A stretch of DNA of 64,000 bases. Source: UBA685 sp049889495 (lineage in GTDB: Bacteria > Pseudomonadota > Alphaproteobacteria > Puniceispirillales > Puniceispirillaceae). Each line of letters opens with the position of its first letter. Position 1 is the stretch's first letter. Of this stretch, positions 61,904 to 64,000 are shown in pieces. A program made the translations under genes and the position numbers. Location: NCBI GenBank assembly GCA_049889495.1, contig JBMHDH010000071.1, forward strand, positions 1 to 64,000, written 5' to 3'. The notes below the pieces were generated by a model. That model worked only from the letters and a program-made list of their open reading frames with translations. It searched no databases and had not been told where the DNA came from.

Positions 61904-63076
61904 TCATTCAAACGGATGACGGCTAGAGACGTGCGCCAATTCGTCGATGGTCTCCACACCAAGCTGGATCATCACATTTGACAATTCTTCCAGCAAAATA
62001 TCACCCGCATGCTGAGCCCCCTTCTCGCCAAGGGCGGCAACGGCCATCAAAAAAGCCCTGCCAAGGAAACAGAAATCAGCCCCAAGCGCGATGGCTTTTG
62101 CGATATCAAGACCAGAGCGCAGACCACTATCAATCGCAAGGGTGACATCCTTGCCCAATTGACGGCGCAAGCTTGGCAATTGTGACAATGGCGATGGCGC
62201 CGCATCAAGCTGTCTTCCCCCATGATTGGAAATCACCAGCCCATCAAGGCCAGCATCAAGAGCCCGTTTGCAATCATCATAATGCAACGGGCCTTTCAAG
62301 AGCATCGGCCCATCCCACATTTGGCGCAAATCATCCAAATAATCCCAAGTCAAAGAGCCATTTAACTGACTGCCAATATAGTGCGTGATGTTTGACAGCA
62401 TCTCAGGCGGGGCATAAGGCTCCATATTACGAAAGCGGAATTTTCCGCCTTGGCGTAACACAGATAACGCCCAGCTTGGATGCAAGGCTGATTGCCATAA
62501 AACCTGCAAGGTGGGGCTTGCCTCAGAGCGTGAGCCAATCGGCGCCCCTGCGATCCGCATTTCTTCTCTGCGGCTTGGCCCTGGCACATCTGCCGTTAAA
62601 ATTAATTTTGTAAAGCCTGCTTTTTTGGCGCGCGCCATTAAATCAATCGCAAGCTCTCTGTTATTTGGGGCATAAAGTTGGAAAAAGCCCTTTTCTTTGG
62701 CTATGGGGCCAATCTCTTCAATGCTGGCACCTGCGACCGTGCTTAGCCCATAGCCGAACCCAGCCTCTGCGGCGGCTTTTGCCAATGCTTTTTCTGACCC
62801 AGGCCAAATCAAAGATGACAACCCAATCGGTGCGACTGAAAAAGGCGCAGAAAAATCGGTTCCCATAAAGGACATATCCAAATTTGTCGGCACACGCCCG
62901 CGCATAAAACGTGGCACAAGCCGCACAGAATGGTAATCTGACACCGACCGATCACGTGCCACATTTTCGCCTGTCCCTGAAAATAAATAGGCCCCAACAA
63001 AGGGCGGTAATCTGCGCTTTGCACGTGCTTCAAGATCAGAGATTCGCGGGTATTTTTTCATATATTGTGACATCAT
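61904..63076 (-). CDS. FMN-dependent alpha-hydroxy-acid dehydrogenase (LldD family)
   Basis: This is a TIM-barrel flavoenzyme of the L-lactate dehydrogenase/glycolate oxidase family. It has FSVAPIGLSSLIWPGSEKALAKAAAEAGFGYGLST, LILTADVPGPSRREEMRIAG, LDGLVISNHGGRQLDAAPS with the catalytic His, and LAIDSGLRSGLDIAKAIALGADFCFLGRAF. I chose ATG 63076 (390 residues). The substrate could be L-lactate or another 2-hydroxy acid. It is a membrane-associated or soluble enzyme; no clear insertion segment is seen. Confidence 0.9.
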   Translation of the reverse strand: MMSQYMKKYPRISDLEARAKRRLPPFVGAYLFSGTGENVARDRSVSDYHSVRLVPRFMRGRVPTNLDMSFMGTDFSAPFSVAPIGLSSLIWPGSEKALAKAAAEAGFGYGLSTVAGASIEEIGPIAKEKGFFQLYAPNNRELAIDLMARAKKAGFTKLILTADVPGPSRREEMRIAGAPIGSRSEASPTLQVLWQSALHPSWALSVLRQGGKFRFRNMEPYAPPEMLSNITHYIGSQLNGSLTWDYLDDLRQMWDGPMLLKGPLHYDDCKRALDAGLDGLVISNHGGRQLDAAPSPLSQLPSLRRQLGKDVTLAIDSGLRSGLDIAKAIALGADFCFLGRAFLMAVAALGEKGAQHAGDILLEELSNVMIQLGVETIDELAHVSSRHPFE

Positions 63077-63272
63077 GACACTTCTTAACAATGATCCTAT
63101 GCAAATATGTGTTAAGGGATTGCGCTTGTCTCACGCGGCCCTATCATCTGCCTTAGGCGATAAAATTCCAGCAAAATTATAAAACATCTTAAACAAAGCA
63201 CCAAGCTATGTTTTTGCCTTATGGATGCGAAAAAGCCTTTGTTGAAATCCTTAACGCCTATCATAATGATTT

Positions 63273-64000
63273 ATGGACCCTTTCAAGCAATTGATACCCT
63301 ATAGACGCTTACTCATGATTCCTTCTGTCATGATCTCTTCTGTCATGATGACAGCTTTCATGATGACAGCTTTGTTTTTGTCTTATGGCAATAGCGCACG
63401 CGCTGACACTGCTTTGCGGGAAAAAACAGCTTGTGTGCCGCCAACTTATCTTGCGCGAAGCTGGCCAGAGACCGATTTTTCAAAATGCACCATTGATTTG
63501 GGCGAGATCATATCTGGCGGCCCTGGCAAGGATGGCATACCGCCTCTTGATAGCCCACAATTTATCCCGCTTTCAGACGCCAATATCGCTGATCAGGAAC
63601 CTGTCATATCCCTGCATCAGAACGGCGTTGCCAAAGCTTATCCTTTGTCTATTTTAATCTGGCATGAGATTGTTAATGATGAGATTGCAGGATTGCCAGT
63701 GGCCGTGACCTATTGTCCTCTATGCAATACATCTGTTGTGTTTGACAGACGCCATCACGGCCAATTGCTTGATTTTGGCACCACAGGCAGTTTGCGTTAT
63801 TCTGATCTGATTATGTATGACAGGCAAACATCCAGCTTTTGGCAACAATATGCAGGCAACGCCATCGCAGGCGAACTTGCAGGCACAACGCTAACAATCA
63901 TTCCCTCACGCCTTGAAAGTGTCTCTCAGTTTAAAGACAGGCACCCAACGGGCCAAATCTTGGCCATCCCCACAAATTTCCAGCGTCGCTATGGGGCCAA
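63273..64000 (+). CDS. DUF3179-domain exported protein (cut by window edge)
   Basis: The frame opened by ATG 63273 has no stop before the window ends, so the gene is partial at the 3' side. After a positively charged start (MDPFKQLIPYRRLLM) comes a signal region built of four 15-bp repeat units, then a likely cleavage after ARA. The mature part has GGPGKDGIPPLDSPQFI, KAYPLSILIWHEIVND and VAVTYCPLCNTSVVFDR, the core of DUF3179, a family of unknown function with a conserved CPLC-like pair. Later in-frame ATG codons are also possible starts. Confidence 0.88.
   Translation, partial: MDPFKQLIPYRRLLMIPSVMISSVMMTAFMMTALFLSYGNSARADTALREKTACVPPTYLARSWPETDFSKCTIDLGEIISGGPGKDGIPPLDSPQFIPLSDANIADQEPVISLHQNGVAKAYPLSILIWHEIVNDEIAGLPVAVTYCPLCNTSVVFDRRHHGQLLDFGTTGSLRYSDLIMYDRQTSSFWQQYAGNAIAGELAGTTLTIIPSRLESVSQFKDRHPTGQILAIPTNFQRRYGA
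63315..63374. repeat. Four 15-bp units in a signal-peptide region
   Basis: Units begin at 63315, 63330, 63345 and 63360: ATGATTCCTTCTGTC, ATGATCTCTTCTGTC, ATGATGACAGCTTTC and ATGATGACAGCTTTG. They form two close pairs and encode MIPSV, MISSV, MMTAF and MMTAL, extending the hydrophobic part of the signal peptide. Confidence 0.92.

Noticed and set aside
63315..63374. A possible CRISPR or minisatellite array
   Set aside because: The units are contiguous with no spacers and lie in frame in a signal peptide.
1..64000. Mobile elements, prophage or defence islands
   Set aside because: No transposase, integrase, phage structural gene, toxin-antitoxin pair, restriction enzyme or terminal inverted repeat was recognised; gene content is core metabolism and envelope.

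Overview
The window reads as a chromosomal segment of a marine-type alphaproteobacterium of moderate GC content (about 45% by eye). The evidence is a permuted two-piece tmRNA next to an SspB-alpha adaptor, an hflK-hflC-degP operon, class II DAHP synthase, alphaproteobacterial forms of LptD and PBP2, and a glcDEF glycolate oxidase operon. A relative of the SAR116 group is my best guess; that is inference, not a database result. Genes are tightly packed on both strands. No gene-free stretch exceeds 300 bases; the largest gaps are 6308-6578 (thiolase promoter region) and 42899-43135 (hflK/mrp divergent region). I see no rRNA, ordinary tRNA, CRISPR array, prophage, transposase or integrase, so this is mainly core genome.

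Layout. 1-6.3 kb: gor, then aroG-pncB-nadE (aromatic precursor and NAD salvage) on the minus strand. 6.5-13.3 kb: a thiolase, two unrecognised genes, a DMT exporter, a cytochrome c'/cytochrome b561 pair, an AlkA-type glycosylase that seems to start at ATT, an SRAP/HMCES-type AP-site protein, and Sua5/TsaC. 13.3-27.8 kb: an FAD hydroxyacid dehydrogenase, then envelope precursor genes (two glycosyltransferases, lptD, divergent glmS and glmU-hldE) and an SbmA/BacA-like transporter. 27.8-33.4 kb: the shape operon mreB-mreC-mreD-mrdA-rodA, running into the SbmA-like gene. 33.5-39.1 kb: ilvB-ilvN-ilvC, miaA, serB. 39.2-46.8 kb: hflK-hflC-degP, mrp, thyA-folA, ssrA and sspB. 46.8-54.8 kb: class I fumarase, glcDEF, rpmJ, msrA, pgk. 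55-64 kb: small transporters (AzlCD, DMT, TSUP), a pterin dehydratase, YciB, a GST with an extra C-terminal domain, an AIM24-like protein, a TPR protein, an FMN hydroxyacid dehydrogenase and a DUF3179 protein cut by the right edge.

How the genes work together. Much of the window builds and monitors the cell envelope: UDP-GlcNAc and ADP-heptose supply, glycosyl transfer, LPS insertion, the elongasome, and HflKC/DegP quality control. The rest is central metabolism: glycolate and other 2-hydroxyacid oxidation, branched-chain amino acids, folate/dTMP and NAD. Protein rescue (ssrA) sits directly beside the adaptor that delivers its tagged products to ClpXP.

I found no obviously new multi-gene defence or secretion system. 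The most interesting items are smaller: the ATT start with a perfect Shine-Dalgarno on the AlkA-type gene; the C-terminal QAELF clamp-like peptide on the SRAP protein; and an excess of short local tandem duplications, often with a 15-bp period, at gene junctions and in loosely constrained protein segments such as linkers and signal peptides.
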